This document shows, in pieces, positions 1 to 6,355 of a DNA stretch of 16,701 nucleotides (position 1 is its first letter; the number at the start of each line of letters is the position of its first letter). The translations under genes and the position numbers were made by a program. Origin of the DNA: a bacterium (GTDB lineage: Bacteria; Cyanobacteriota; Vampirovibrionia; Obscuribacterales; Obscuribacteraceae); the NCBI GenBank assembly GCA_030431355.1, contig JAUIJG010000062.1, forward strand, positions 1 through 16,701, read 5' to 3'. The notes under the pieces are model-generated. The model saw only the letters and a program-made list of their open reading frames with translations. It was not told where the DNA came from and searched no databases.

Positions 1-397
1 AATACTCTTTTAAGTACCCAAAAACAAGTCCCGCTGTAATCATCGTCACGCCACAAGCATTAAGAATAAAAGAATCAATCCACTGAACAGGAATTATTAT
101 GTTTTCATTGGATTGCCCCAAAAAAGTTAAAATCAATTGGTATCCCCAGTGATGCTCAATTGACACTGTATACATAGCAAAGAGAGCCGCAAATCCACTT
201 AAGACCAAGGCTGATGACAACTTGAGAAATTCAACCTTATTGTAGTTAGATTTTTCAATGTTTTTTGATTCGCAACAGATTAATGAAAAATCTAAGTCAT
301 TAGAAGCTAGATTTAACTCCTTTTTGTTCTCAGAATCTGTCCAGAGATCAGAGATTTTTTTTTCCTTTTCTATTTTAGAAAATCGGTTTGGATTCAT
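1..397 (-). CDS. Partial membrane protein, unknown function (C-terminus beyond the window edge)
   Basis: An open frame starts with ATG at 397 and runs without a stop off position 1, giving about 132 residues. The first 55 or so residues are polar and charged (N-terminus MNPNRFSKIEKEKK), followed by a hydrophobic segment (FLKLSSALVLSGFAALFAMY) and, after a short polar loop, a second one around NACGVTMITAGLVFGYL. This suggests a cytoplasmic N-terminal tail and at least two membrane helices. A nine-A run in the coding strand keeps the frame intact. No good Shine-Dalgarno sequence lies before the ATG. I do not recognise a family. Codons are AT-rich, like the next two minus-strand genes. A real gene is likely because the frame is long, uninterrupted and has membrane-protein character. 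Confidence 0.55.
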   Translation of the reverse strand, partial: MNPNRFSKIEKEKKISDLWTDSENKKELNLASNDLDFSLICCESKNIEKSNYNKVEFLKLSSALVLSGFAALFAMYTVSIEHHWGYQLILTFLGQSNENIIIPVQWIDSFILNACGVTMITAGLVFGYLKEY

Positions 398-460
398 ACG
401 TTGGATACTTGGATGACAACCCGGCTAGCTGAACAGCAATAAGCTAGTTCTGAATTCTTT

Positions 461-499
461 AGTGAGGAAAGGTCCATGAGGTCTTTCCTCACTTTTTTT
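461..499 (+). terminator. Hairpin with T7 tail, plus-strand orientation
   Basis: An 11-bp perfect stem (AGTGAGGAAAG at 461-471 paired with CTTTCCTCACT at 483-493) with an 11-nt loop is followed by seven T (493-499). This is the form of an intrinsic terminator for plus-strand transcription. Its right arm overlaps the stop codon (489-491) of the minus-strand gene next to it. Read on the minus strand it has no T tail. No plus-strand gene lies upstream, so what it terminates is unclear. Confidence 0.6.
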
Positions 500-1025
500 G
501 TATTGGAGGATAATCTACTAAGCAATCCCGTAGCTTGACTGGGGATTCTTTCCGTACTCTCTGAGTTCCCTTAGATCTGTAAGAGAAAACTAGAGTTTCA
601 CGCAATGAGCTTTGATCAGCAACCTTGGGAAATTGGAGAAAAGGGTGCATTTTCTTTGACTTGATCGCCCCAAGAACAGCTCTATCCAGCGATTTACAGC
701 CACTACTCTCGATTTCTGCTTCGTTTACATTCCCTTGTTCGATTTTGTAGGCTATTTTACAGGTTAGAAAACTGTTCTTGCCAACTTCTTGCTTATGATT
801 GCAATAAACAATAGAAGCCAGCTCTTTGCCTAAATCATAATGCCATTGCATCCACTTAGCTTCAAGTTTCATTGAAGAATTTTTTCCTAAGTCTCGCGTA
901 AGAAAACTTACACCGTCAACCGATCTGTAGCTAACCATACTATTCTTATCACTAGCAGCATATACCGGTGTTGAGAAAAACATGGATATTCCCAAAATAC
1001 TCAAAATCTGTAAATGCTTATTCAT
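489..1025 (-). CDS. Secreted protein with TonB_C-like domain
   Basis: 178 residues. Residues 1-23 form a signal peptide (MNKHLQILSILGISMFFSTPVYA, cleavage likely after AYA/AA). Residues 70-150 resemble the TonB C-terminal fold: a strand with K-I-A-Y-K-I, then an I-E-S-S-G-C segment, then L-D-R-A-V-L-G-A-I and P-F-L-Q-F-P, the usual order in stand-alone TonB_C proteins. There is no N-terminal membrane anchor or proline-rich linker, so it is not a full TonB energy transducer. Several cysteines (in VYC, LTC, SGC and RDC) could form disulfides after export. An AAAGG Shine-Dalgarno sequence sits 7 nt before the ATG. Its start overlaps a tiny upstream ORF. The domain call rests on motif order only; the function is unknown. 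Confidence 0.6.
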   Translation of the reverse strand: MNKHLQILSILGISMFFSTPVYAASDKNSMVSYRSVDGVSFLTRDLGKNSSMKLEAKWMQWHYDLGKELASIVYCNHKQEVGKNSFLTCKIAYKIEQGNVNEAEIESSGCKSLDRAVLGAIKSKKMHPFLQFPKVADQSSLRETLVFSYRSKGTQRVRKESPVKLRDCLVDYPPIQKK

Positions 1026-1146
1026 GCCGGTACCTTTCGCTCCAGTTTCCGAAACACTCTGTTAATCTTGGCTTCGTAGAATTCATCAGATGGAACAGCG
1101 GAACACACCCGGAATTCTTGCGGGGATCAAAAGTGGGATACTTCAT
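1018..1146 (-). CDS. Candidate 42-residue small ORF upstream of the TonB_C-like gene
   Basis: ATG at 1146 is preceded by a near-ideal Shine-Dalgarno sequence (GGAGGAG, 7-8 nt upstream). The frame encodes 42 residues beginning MKYPTFDPRKNSG and ends with TAA at 1018-1020, overlapping the first 8 nt of the downstream gene. Strong ribosome binding plus overlap suggests translational coupling. Against this, the peptide has no recognisable family. Another frame through the same DNA (1022-1189, interrupted by one TGA at 1127-1129) looks more protein-like and ends in an ATGA overlap with the same downstream start. It may be a leader peptide, a small protein, or a piece of a decayed gene. Confidence 0.3.
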   Translation of the reverse strand: MKYPTFDPRKNSGCVPLFHLMNSTKPRLTECFGNWSERYRHE

Positions 1147-1407
1147 GGTTGCTCTCCTCCAGAACCTTCTCAAAGACGATCTCGCTCATCGGCTGTTTGC
1201 CTGAATCGTACCCTTCTTAAAAGTTATCAAAATCGGCAAGTTTTGTCTCTTGTTTGTCATCGTCAAACTTACTTCCTTTTATTGCAAATGCCCTTGTTAA
1301 ATGTGACGTAGTACATCATATCGGTGCAAGTCACCAGGCAGATTCAACATTCTAAAAACACATTGTCCTTGCATGTTAGGCTAGCACAGTGATTAATTAG
1401 GCTTTCG
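1147..1407. other. Non-coding stretch before the next minus-strand gene
   Basis: About 260 nt without a convincing gene. It contains a short frame (ATG at 1189, minus) that may be the remnant described in the findings, a 24-codon minus-strand frame (1186-1260) overlapping it by ATGA, and a GGCTAGC motif at 1379-1385. Nothing here is recognised as a tRNA or a known riboswitch. Confidence 0.4.
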
Positions 1408-1466
1408 GCCTTGGCTCTTGTTATGTTCTATCTGCAGATGGAACTAAAGAAGCCAAGGCTTTTTTT
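1408..1466 (+). terminator. Long hairpin with T7 tail, plus-strand orientation
   Basis: A perfect 9-bp stem (GCCTTGGCT at 1408-1416 with AGCCAAGGC at 1451-1459) is followed by seven T (1460-1466). The loop holds a second near-palindrome (1425-1444) whose only mismatch is a possible G-U pair, so the RNA would be a stacked two-part hairpin. As at 461-499, the T tail abuts the stop codon (1467-1469) of a minus-strand gene, and no plus-strand gene is seen upstream. Confidence 0.55.
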
Positions 1467-2117
1467 CTAATTTTCCGGCTTGTTTGCAAGCTTCCAAAAA
1501 TATTCAAATCTATCTAAAACACTTTCCACAATTTCCGAAGGATCTTTACCTCTACTGTCTGTGTCTCTTCCATATCTTTCGACCTGAAAGTTCATCAAAT
1601 CATAGATTTGTTTTGGATCTCTTACACATGAATATTTTTCTTGAATAGTTAAGATTACAAAAGAATGATCACGGTTTTGATTTACTAAAAAACCTTGAAC
1701 GAATACTACTGGTAGGTTTCTATTCTCTTCTATACAAGGTTCAATTTTAATGCCAAGCTTCTCAAACTTCTTTTTGATGGCAACGTTTGTTTTGACACCA
1801 AAATCATTTAGGTCACGTATATCACCTTTTCCTTTGAAATTTCCAAATTCCGAATTTAACACTACTCTATTCAATCCTTTCAAAGGCCTACATCTAAGCT
1901 CTGCTTTTTCAGGACGTTGCGATCCTTTAAGCCTGTCCAGCATGTCAAGTCGTCGTGGATCTAGCTCACTATCAATAAAAGCATTTTTCTCTCTTATACT
2001 TACCTTTTGAAATTCCAAGTCATCTAGATCACGAGTATTTAAAGCCATCGCTGAAGAACTTAGAAGAAAACCAATAATCGCTATAGTAAAGATTTTGCAG
2101 ACTAGTTTTTTCATCAA
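1467..2117 (-). CDS. Secreted protein of unknown function
   Basis: 216 residues with an N-terminal signal peptide (MMKKLVCKIFTIAIIGFLLSSSAMA, about 25 residues). The mature part is charged. Around residues 80-125 it reads R-V-V-L-N-S-E-F, then K-K-K-F-E-K-L-G-I-K-I-E-P, followed by a strand L-P-V-V-F-V-Q-G. This alternation suits a compact alpha/beta domain, but I do not recognise the family. Three cysteines in the mature part (R-C-R, P-C-I, S-C-V) could form disulfides in the periplasm. Two adjacent ATG codons begin the frame; GAGGA lies 9 nt upstream of the first. Codon use is AT-rich. The 85-nt gap to the upstream nitrobindin-like gene allows co-transcription. Confidence 0.6.
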   Translation of the reverse strand: MMKKLVCKIFTIAIIGFLLSSSAMALNTRDLDDLEFQKVSIREKNAFIDSELDPRRLDMLDRLKGSQRPEKAELRCRPLKGLNRVVLNSEFGNFKGKGDIRDLNDFGVKTNVAIKKKFEKLGIKIEPCIEENRNLPVVFVQGFLVNQNRDHSFVILTIQEKYSCVRDPKQIYDLMNFQVERYGRDTDSRGKDPSEIVESVLDRFEYFWKLANKPEN

Positions 2118-2202
2118 CGTGCGTCCTCATATTGGCAAAAAATATGGCCCGACCCCTCAGACAATACCATCAGCTTTTAAGATCTCTTGGTCAATGACCC
2201 GC

Positions 2203-2871
2203 TCAAACCTGAGCCAGAGGATTGGGAGTAGGTTCACCGATTTTTTTAAGCGTATGGGTATCGGTATGATGGAACGGCTCATCCTTACCATGAACACTCA
2301 TAATTGTGTCTTCATCGTATGTCCAGCTACCATCACTATTGATCGTCACTTTGATATGAAACTCTTCTGTCTTGAAGGCTTTGTCCAGGAATGGATTTGA
2401 ACAAATGCCGTTTAGACTCGAGCCTAATTTCGCAACAAGCTCAAAAGACTTTGCGTTGGAATCAGCCGTCCCCATCGCCATCGCAACCATCCCACGGGGA
2501 ATTGCAAGAGTATGCATGATTGTGCCCGTCGCTGGTTCCCAGAGCCAATAACCGACCTGATCGTGGAAAGTCTCAACTTCGCCAGGCTTGGTTATATGAG
2601 TATGGTATCTAAGCCCATAGAGAAGCTGAGGTCCGTTTGTTTGCGGATCAATCGGCTGCAGCTCCATTCGCTCGATATATTGCTGGACTTCAGGCCCCTC
2701 GCTCTCAAGATGAGTGTCAACGCCCGATTCGCCTCTCCAAATACCGGCCATCCCTGTCAATGGTCCCAGGTTCTTCAAGGTGTCGACGTCAACGCCGGAG
2801 GGTTCAGTAAAAATATCATTGACCTTATTCACGATTTGCCCCCAGAGAGATGACGACGTGGGATAGAACAC
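2203..2871 (-). CDS. Nitrobindin-like heme-binding beta-barrel protein (THAP4 C-terminal/DUF1794 type)
   Basis: 222 residues. The family signature begins near residue 35: L-G-P-L-T-G-M-A-G-I-W-R-G, the N-terminal strand with the G-x-W-x-G motif of nitrobindin-type barrels. It continues with N-G-P-Q-L-L-Y-G-L-R-Y-H-T-H-I, F-H-D-Q-V-G-Y-W-L-W-E-P-A-T-G, I-P-R-G and, near the end, H-H-T-D-T-H-T-L. Proteins of this fold bind ferric heme through a C-terminal-region histidine and can react with nitric oxide or peroxynitrite; a histidine is available in the HTDTH segment. There is no signal peptide, so it is cytoplasmic. The frame opens with GTG at 2871 without a clear Shine-Dalgarno sequence; an in-frame GTG at 2832 preceded by GGGGG is a plausible alternative start. 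It is divergent from the gene at 3070. Confidence 0.75.
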   Translation of the reverse strand: MFYPTSSSLWGQIVNKVNDIFTEPSGVDVDTLKNLGPLTGMAGIWRGESGVDTHLESEGPEVQQYIERMELQPIDPQTNGPQLLYGLRYHTHITKPGEVETFHDQVGYWLWEPATGTIMHTLAIPRGMVAMAMGTADSNAKSFELVAKLGSSLNGICSNPFLDKAFKTEEFHIKVTINSDGSWTYDEDTIMSVHGKDEPFHHTDTHTLKKIGEPTPNPLAQV

Positions 2872-3003
2872 AGCAACGAATCATAGCAAAACATGAGACT
2901 CAAAAAATTAGTTGTCGCGCCAGACTCTGCCCCTGGCTACCATGTTCTGAATTCTATCAGAAGCCCCAGTGGCGGATTCAGCATCCCAAAAGAATGACTA
3001 AGC

Positions 3004-3009
3004 TATAAT
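3004..3009 (+). promoter_or_regulatory. Possible -10 box TATAAT
   Basis: A perfect TATAAT lies 61 nt before the ATG at 3070. No good -35 hexamer is seen at 16-18 nt upstream, so this is only a candidate promoter element for the plus-strand gene. The 198-nt gap 2872-3069 must carry the promoters of both divergent genes. Confidence 0.3.
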
Positions 3010-3069
3010 ACAGTCCACTGATATAACGAAAAAATCTTTCCGGCAATCAAATAAGCAAAACTCTACGGC

Positions 3070-4428
3070 ATGGATGCATCTTTGAGATCAACAGTATACA
3101 AAGCTCTTACTATACTCACCGCATTTAGTATCGCTTGCTGCTTCAACAAAGCCATCAGTGCACCCACTTCCGATGACCAGCAAAAGATCTCGACGATTAA
3201 ATTTACCCTACCGGAGAAAACGCTTAGCCTTTACGCGTTGCCGGTAAATTCTGCCCCGAAAAATCTGAAGGCAAAAACATCCGAGGCGGTTAAACATCTA
3301 GTATCAGAGCCCCTTCAAAAGAAGATTCTCAGCCAGTATTTGCCGAGTCCAGCTATGAAAATAAAGCTGGTTAGTAGACAAAAGCTAATACCCCCTCCGC
3401 TAAAATCGCTCCCCTTTACGAGCGCGACTGCCGAGCAGGTGTCAGTCACAGACAAAGCAAGTCGATTTATCGTGGTAGGCGTCTACGGATCGCCTGCCAC
3501 CTGGCCGCCAGAAAACGACATTGTGGCAAGGTCTACGGCAGGTGCTCTAGCTACTGAGCTTGATACGATTGCCATCGATCTATACTCCGAAACTGCGATG
3601 AATCCTCAAGTTGCCCTGGAGATACATAAGAAAGACAGTCCCCTCTGTTTCTCGAACTTTCTCAAAGTTTTAGTCTCGACACATGAGAAAGGATGTTGGA
3701 TGACTTCCGAGGGACTTTGGCGCTTCGGCATACCGGAAATTCAGGCAGTCAATGTTCCTCCGCAACTCGACAACGAAATGTCGAAACTTATAACCGGTCT
3801 TGCCTGGAAGCTGCTTAAAGAGTGCAAAAGCGCCAAATCTAGAACCATCGATCTGCCGCCAACTTTCACGTTACCTTCGTCCGACATCACCGATGCTTAC
3901 GGCATAGACAAAGTGGAAGGGGAGGCATGCACAGTTGTACACCTACAATTACAAAAGAGTTCAGATACTCGGCAGAGTCTCTTGACGATAACCGCCCCGC
4001 CGGGAGACGAACGCGACAAAGGAGAGCATTTTTTCGACCTGTTGAAACCCATTTTTGATCTTACTCATCATAAAATCATTTCAGTCGAAAGGTCGGAAGA
4101 GATGGAGAAAGCCATTGTCCAAGCGAGATCCAAACTCCCTGATATTCGCAAACGATTTCTATCCGGAGAATTGTCTGCGAATTCCAAGCTCATAGTAAAG
4201 TTTGCCGTGAAAGGGCACCAACACACGGAATTTCTCTGGGCATATGTGGCGGATTGGAGCAACGCCAATGTGATTAAAGCTTACAGTGGCAATGACGCTT
4301 TGCACGGTTCGAGAATAAAAGCCGGGCAGGAAATTAGACTTGAACAGCATTCAGTGGTCGACTGGGCGGTGATGAACAAAGGCAAGATTGTGGAAGGTGC
4401 CTGGACCAATAAGGTTCTGGGTCATTAG
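3070..4428 (+). CDS. Exported protein with C-terminal DUF2314-like domain
   Basis: 452 residues. Residues 1-31 form a signal peptide (hydrophobic YKALTILTAFSIACCF, cleavage probably after AISA). Residues 32-125 are low in recognisable structure. Residues 130-335 form a globular region beginning F-I-V-V-G-V-Y-G and containing W-P-P-E-N and L-Y-S-E-T-A. Residues 340-450 match the DUF2314 pattern: A-R-S-K-L-P-D-I-R-K-R-F, V-K-F-A-V-K, E-F-L-W-A-Y-V, G-Q-E-I-R-L, and V-V-D-W-A-V-M-N-K-G-K-I-V-E-G-A-W. DUF2314 usually occurs in short cytoplasmic proteins of unknown role; an exported, much longer host protein is less usual. The Shine-Dalgarno sequence is weak. The gene stands alone between divergent and convergent neighbours. 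Confidence 0.6.
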   Translation: MDASLRSTVYKALTILTAFSIACCFNKAISAPTSDDQQKISTIKFTLPEKTLSLYALPVNSAPKNLKAKTSEAVKHLVSEPLQKKILSQYLPSPAMKIKLVSRQKLIPPPLKSLPFTSATAEQVSVTDKASRFIVVGVYGSPATWPPENDIVARSTAGALATELDTIAIDLYSETAMNPQVALEIHKKDSPLCFSNFLKVLVSTHEKGCWMTSEGLWRFGIPEIQAVNVPPQLDNEMSKLITGLAWKLLKECKSAKSRTIDLPPTFTLPSSDITDAYGIDKVEGEACTVVHLQLQKSSDTRQSLLTITAPPGDERDKGEHFFDLLKPIFDLTHHKIISVERSEEMEKAIVQARSKLPDIRKRFLSGELSANSKLIVKFAVKGHQHTEFLWAYVADWSNANVIKAYSGNDALHGSRIKAGQEIRLEQHSVVDWAVMNKGKIVEGAWTNKVLGH

Positions 4429-4580
4429 AAATTCAATCAGGGCTTGATGGTCACGTCTAACTATCTGAGTTTTTTAGAATGGCTAGTGTATGTCAGTTTC
4501 AGATTTGAAAACCAAGTGAGGCAACTAAGCTCTGTAGTCGTACAAACAATAGTAGATACCAAAGAGAAGAAAAAGTACAA

Positions 4581-4624
4581 AAAGATAAAAAAGTGGCACA
4601 TAGCAAAGCGCTATGTGCCACTTT
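4581..4624 (-). terminator. Intrinsic terminator of the FAD oxidoreductase 1 gene
   Basis: A perfect 15-bp stem (4590-4604 with 4610-4624, arm GCTATGTGCCACTTT) with a 5-nt loop is followed on the minus strand by a T-rich tract (4589-4581, TTTTATCTTT). It lies 55 nt past the stop codon at 4679. The plus-strand reading has no comparable T tail. Confidence 0.85.
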
Positions 4625-4643
4625 CTAGAAAAACGCGAGTGTC

Positions 4644-4671
4644 CAGGGAAACCGATATCTCGGCTTCCCTG
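4644..4671 (-). other. Second hairpin directly after the stop codon
   Basis: Arms 4644-4655 and 4660-4671 (CAGGGAA...CCGA with TCGG...TTCCCTG) pair over 12 positions with one mismatch and a 4-nt loop, 7 nt past the stop at 4679. It has no T tail of its own. It probably stabilises the 3' end or cooperates with the terminator at 4581-4624. Confidence 0.4.
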
Positions 4672-4678
4672 AATACAA

Positions 4679-5872
4679 TCATGAACTCTTGAGAGCAGCA
4701 CCAATAACTGGACCGATTCGCTCTCCGGCGATTCTCGCTCCAATAACGTTGCGGGAAGCTGCACCCACCTCCAGTTCGGCCAGGGCACCGGTGACAAAGA
4801 GCTTATCGCTCCAGCGCAGGCACCGATCAACAATGGGATAGCCATCCTCGTGAACAGCAAGACCGCAGTCTTCAATCAACGAGGAAAGAAAAGCCTGGCC
4901 GGGAGCCTGCTTCTCAAAGCCGATGGCGAAGACCACCCGGTCGAAGTTGCGCACCCGCCCATCCTGAAGCTCCAGGTCGATGGAGCCGTCCGACAAGAGG
5001 GTGCCGGCGTTTGCCCGGGAGGTCAGAAGCGTCAATCGCTTTTCCTCCTGGGCTTTACGCAGAGTTGCGGAGATGGCCCTGGGAATCGAGCCCACGTTGC
5101 GAGCCTTGTTCAGCTTGGAGCGTCTCTCGCCATAGTCGGCAATTTTTCCGAACGGCTCCATGCACTTCGGCCCGACCCAGCATGGGTCAAAGTCGAGATC
5201 ATTGACTTCAACAGGACCCTTGGTGATCAGCGTCGACTTTCCGGGAGCGATGGATGCGATGGCAAGGGCTAGCTGAACGGCAGAAAGTCCACTGCCCACC
5301 ACCGCGTAGCGGTAAGAAGGAATGATCGAATGCATGTCGAAGCTCGGCTGGAAAACACCGTTGACCGGAGCGCCTTCGTCCTGGAGAGCGAGTCCCCAAG
5401 CAGGCATTCTCGGAACTTCGTTGGAGCTGACGGCAAGAATAACCCGCCGCGCTTCAATGGAACCGATGTTCGACTCGACCACCATATGTGAACCGCAGTC
5501 TTTGAGACCGGTGACCAGAGCTTTCCTGTAGGAGCGGTAGACCTGGGACTTATCAACCACATGATCGATGTGAGCATTGAAGAGCCTCAGAGACGGTCTC
5601 TCGGTAACACCGATGGTCGACGCCCAGGAACGAACTTCAGGTCGAGCCATAAACTTCTGCAGACTCCAGGGGTCCGCATCGACATGATGGACCAGTGGGG
5701 AGCGAAGATACTTCATACCGGTCTTACCGGTCAACTCTTTCCACCGCTGACAGGGAGCGTCATGGGGATCCAAAATCATAAGCTTGTCCAGCGGAAGGCC
5801 CTCAACGGTAACCAGCCGATTGGCCAGATGGATACCGTGAATGCCACCACCAATGATGAGACATTCAAGCAT
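4679..5872 (-). CDS. FAD/NAD(P)-binding oxidoreductase 1 (N-hydroxylating-monooxygenase-like)
   Basis: 397 residues. The N-terminal Rossmann motif G-G-G-I-H-G (8-13) binds FAD. A second dinucleotide motif, G-S-G-L-S-A (193-198), fits NAD(P)H. The late FAD motif reads F-A-I-G-F (315-319) where relatives have ATG. This order is that of the SidA/IucD/PvdA-like and FMO-like class B flavoenzymes. Conserved with its two paralogues are L-R-S-P-x-V-H-H (57-63), R-P-S-L-R-L-F (92-98), D-F-D-P-C-W with a second cysteine after five residues (C231, C237), and S-R-N-V-I-G-A-R near the end. There is no signal peptide. AAGGA lies 8-9 nt before the ATG. A separate 483-nt upstream region and a terminator at 6079-6105 suggest its own promoter. 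Substrate unknown; siderophore or metallophore hydroxylation is only a guess. Confidence 0.75.
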   Translation of the reverse strand: MLECLIIGGGIHGIHLANRLVTVEGLPLDKLMILDPHDAPCQRWKELTGKTGMKYLRSPLVHHVDADPWSLQKFMARPEVRSWASTIGVTERPSLRLFNAHIDHVVDKSQVYRSYRKALVTGLKDCGSHMVVESNIGSIEARRVILAVSSNEVPRMPAWGLALQDEGAPVNGVFQPSFDMHSIIPSYRYAVVGSGLSAVQLALAIASIAPGKSTLITKGPVEVNDLDFDPCWVGPKCMEPFGKIADYGERRSKLNKARNVGSIPRAISATLRKAQEEKRLTLLTSRANAGTLLSDGSIDLELQDGRVRNFDRVVFAIGFEKQAPGQAFLSSLIEDCGLAVHEDGYPIVDRCLRWSDKLFVTGALAELEVGAASRNVIGARIAGERIGPVIGAALKSS

Positions 5873-6078
5873 AGCTAGTTTCCTTGGTTTAGGTTGCTGA
5901 AATTGGTTCTGGATTGGACCAGCGATACAGAAAGTCGCAGCACAACTAGACCCTTCCTACTCTTCAGAGAAGAGAAAAAAGAGTCGAATTAGCTGCTAAT
6001 TGCTTACTTTTGCTAAAGGCTTCCTGTGTTCAATGAACAATCCAAAACGTGGACATTCAACCTATTGAAAAAAGCCAG

Positions 6079-6105
6079 AAAAAAACAAGGGCTCAGATAG
6101 CCCTT
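6079..6105 (-). terminator. Intrinsic terminator downstream of FAD oxidoreductase 2
   Basis: On the minus strand a 7-bp stem (AAGGGCT with AGCCCTT, loop of 5) is followed by G and seven T (6085-6079). On the plus strand the same stem is followed by TCTTT, so it may act in both directions. It lies about 250 nt past the stop of oxidoreductase 2 and separates that transcript from oxidoreductase 1. Confidence 0.65.
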
Positions 6106-6194
6106 TCTTTAATGTTGACAATACTTTCCATCTTTTACGGGGTAGTTTTATGGCAGAACACGACGAGCCAAAAACCTCACGCATCCACGAAAAC

Positions 6195-6213
6195 GACAAT
6201 CATTTTCATTTTG
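6195..6213. promoter_or_regulatory. Fur-box-like sequence (weak)
   Basis: The minus-strand reading of 6195-6213 agrees at 14 of 19 positions with the classical Fur consensus built from GATAAT hexamers. It sits about 320 nt before oxidoreductase 1, which is far for an operator. It may be chance in AT-rich DNA. Confidence 0.15.
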
Positions 6214-6355
6214 TGCGATTGGCTGAACTAAATTAAGTGCGCCAACCAAGGTAGAGTTAGCTAAGTTCGCGATAGCCGCTAATCTATGATAATCATCGCT
6301 CCGCTCAGGAACTAATCCGCTCCCAAGCTCAATAGCCCAAAGGTAATAAGACCAG

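Larger units (their letters stand above)
5873..6355. other. 483-nt intergenic region between FAD oxidoreductases 2 and 1
   Basis: It holds a bidirectional intrinsic terminator (6079-6105), a Fur-box-like stretch (6195-6213) and an 11-nt imperfect palindrome ATGATAATCAT (6286-6296). A GTG-initiated frame at 6049-6231 overlaps the terminator and lacks a ribosome binding site, so I do not accept it as a gene. No tRNA is seen. Confidence 0.5.

Noticed and set aside
1325..1345. GGTGCAAGTCACC resembling a group II intron or riboswitch piece
   Set aside because: Only a 4-bp hairpin with no surrounding domains of either RNA class.
4444..4692. 82-residue plus-strand frame after the DUF2314-like gene
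   Set aside because: It covers both 3' hairpins of the opposite-strand flavoenzyme gene, has a lysine-rich low-complexity middle from the A tract, and overlaps that gene's stop.
6049..6231. GTG-initiated 60-residue frame with a hydrophobic stretch
   Set aside because: No ribosome binding site, it runs through a T-tailed terminator hairpin (6079-6105), and the hydrophobic part comes from T-rich DNA.
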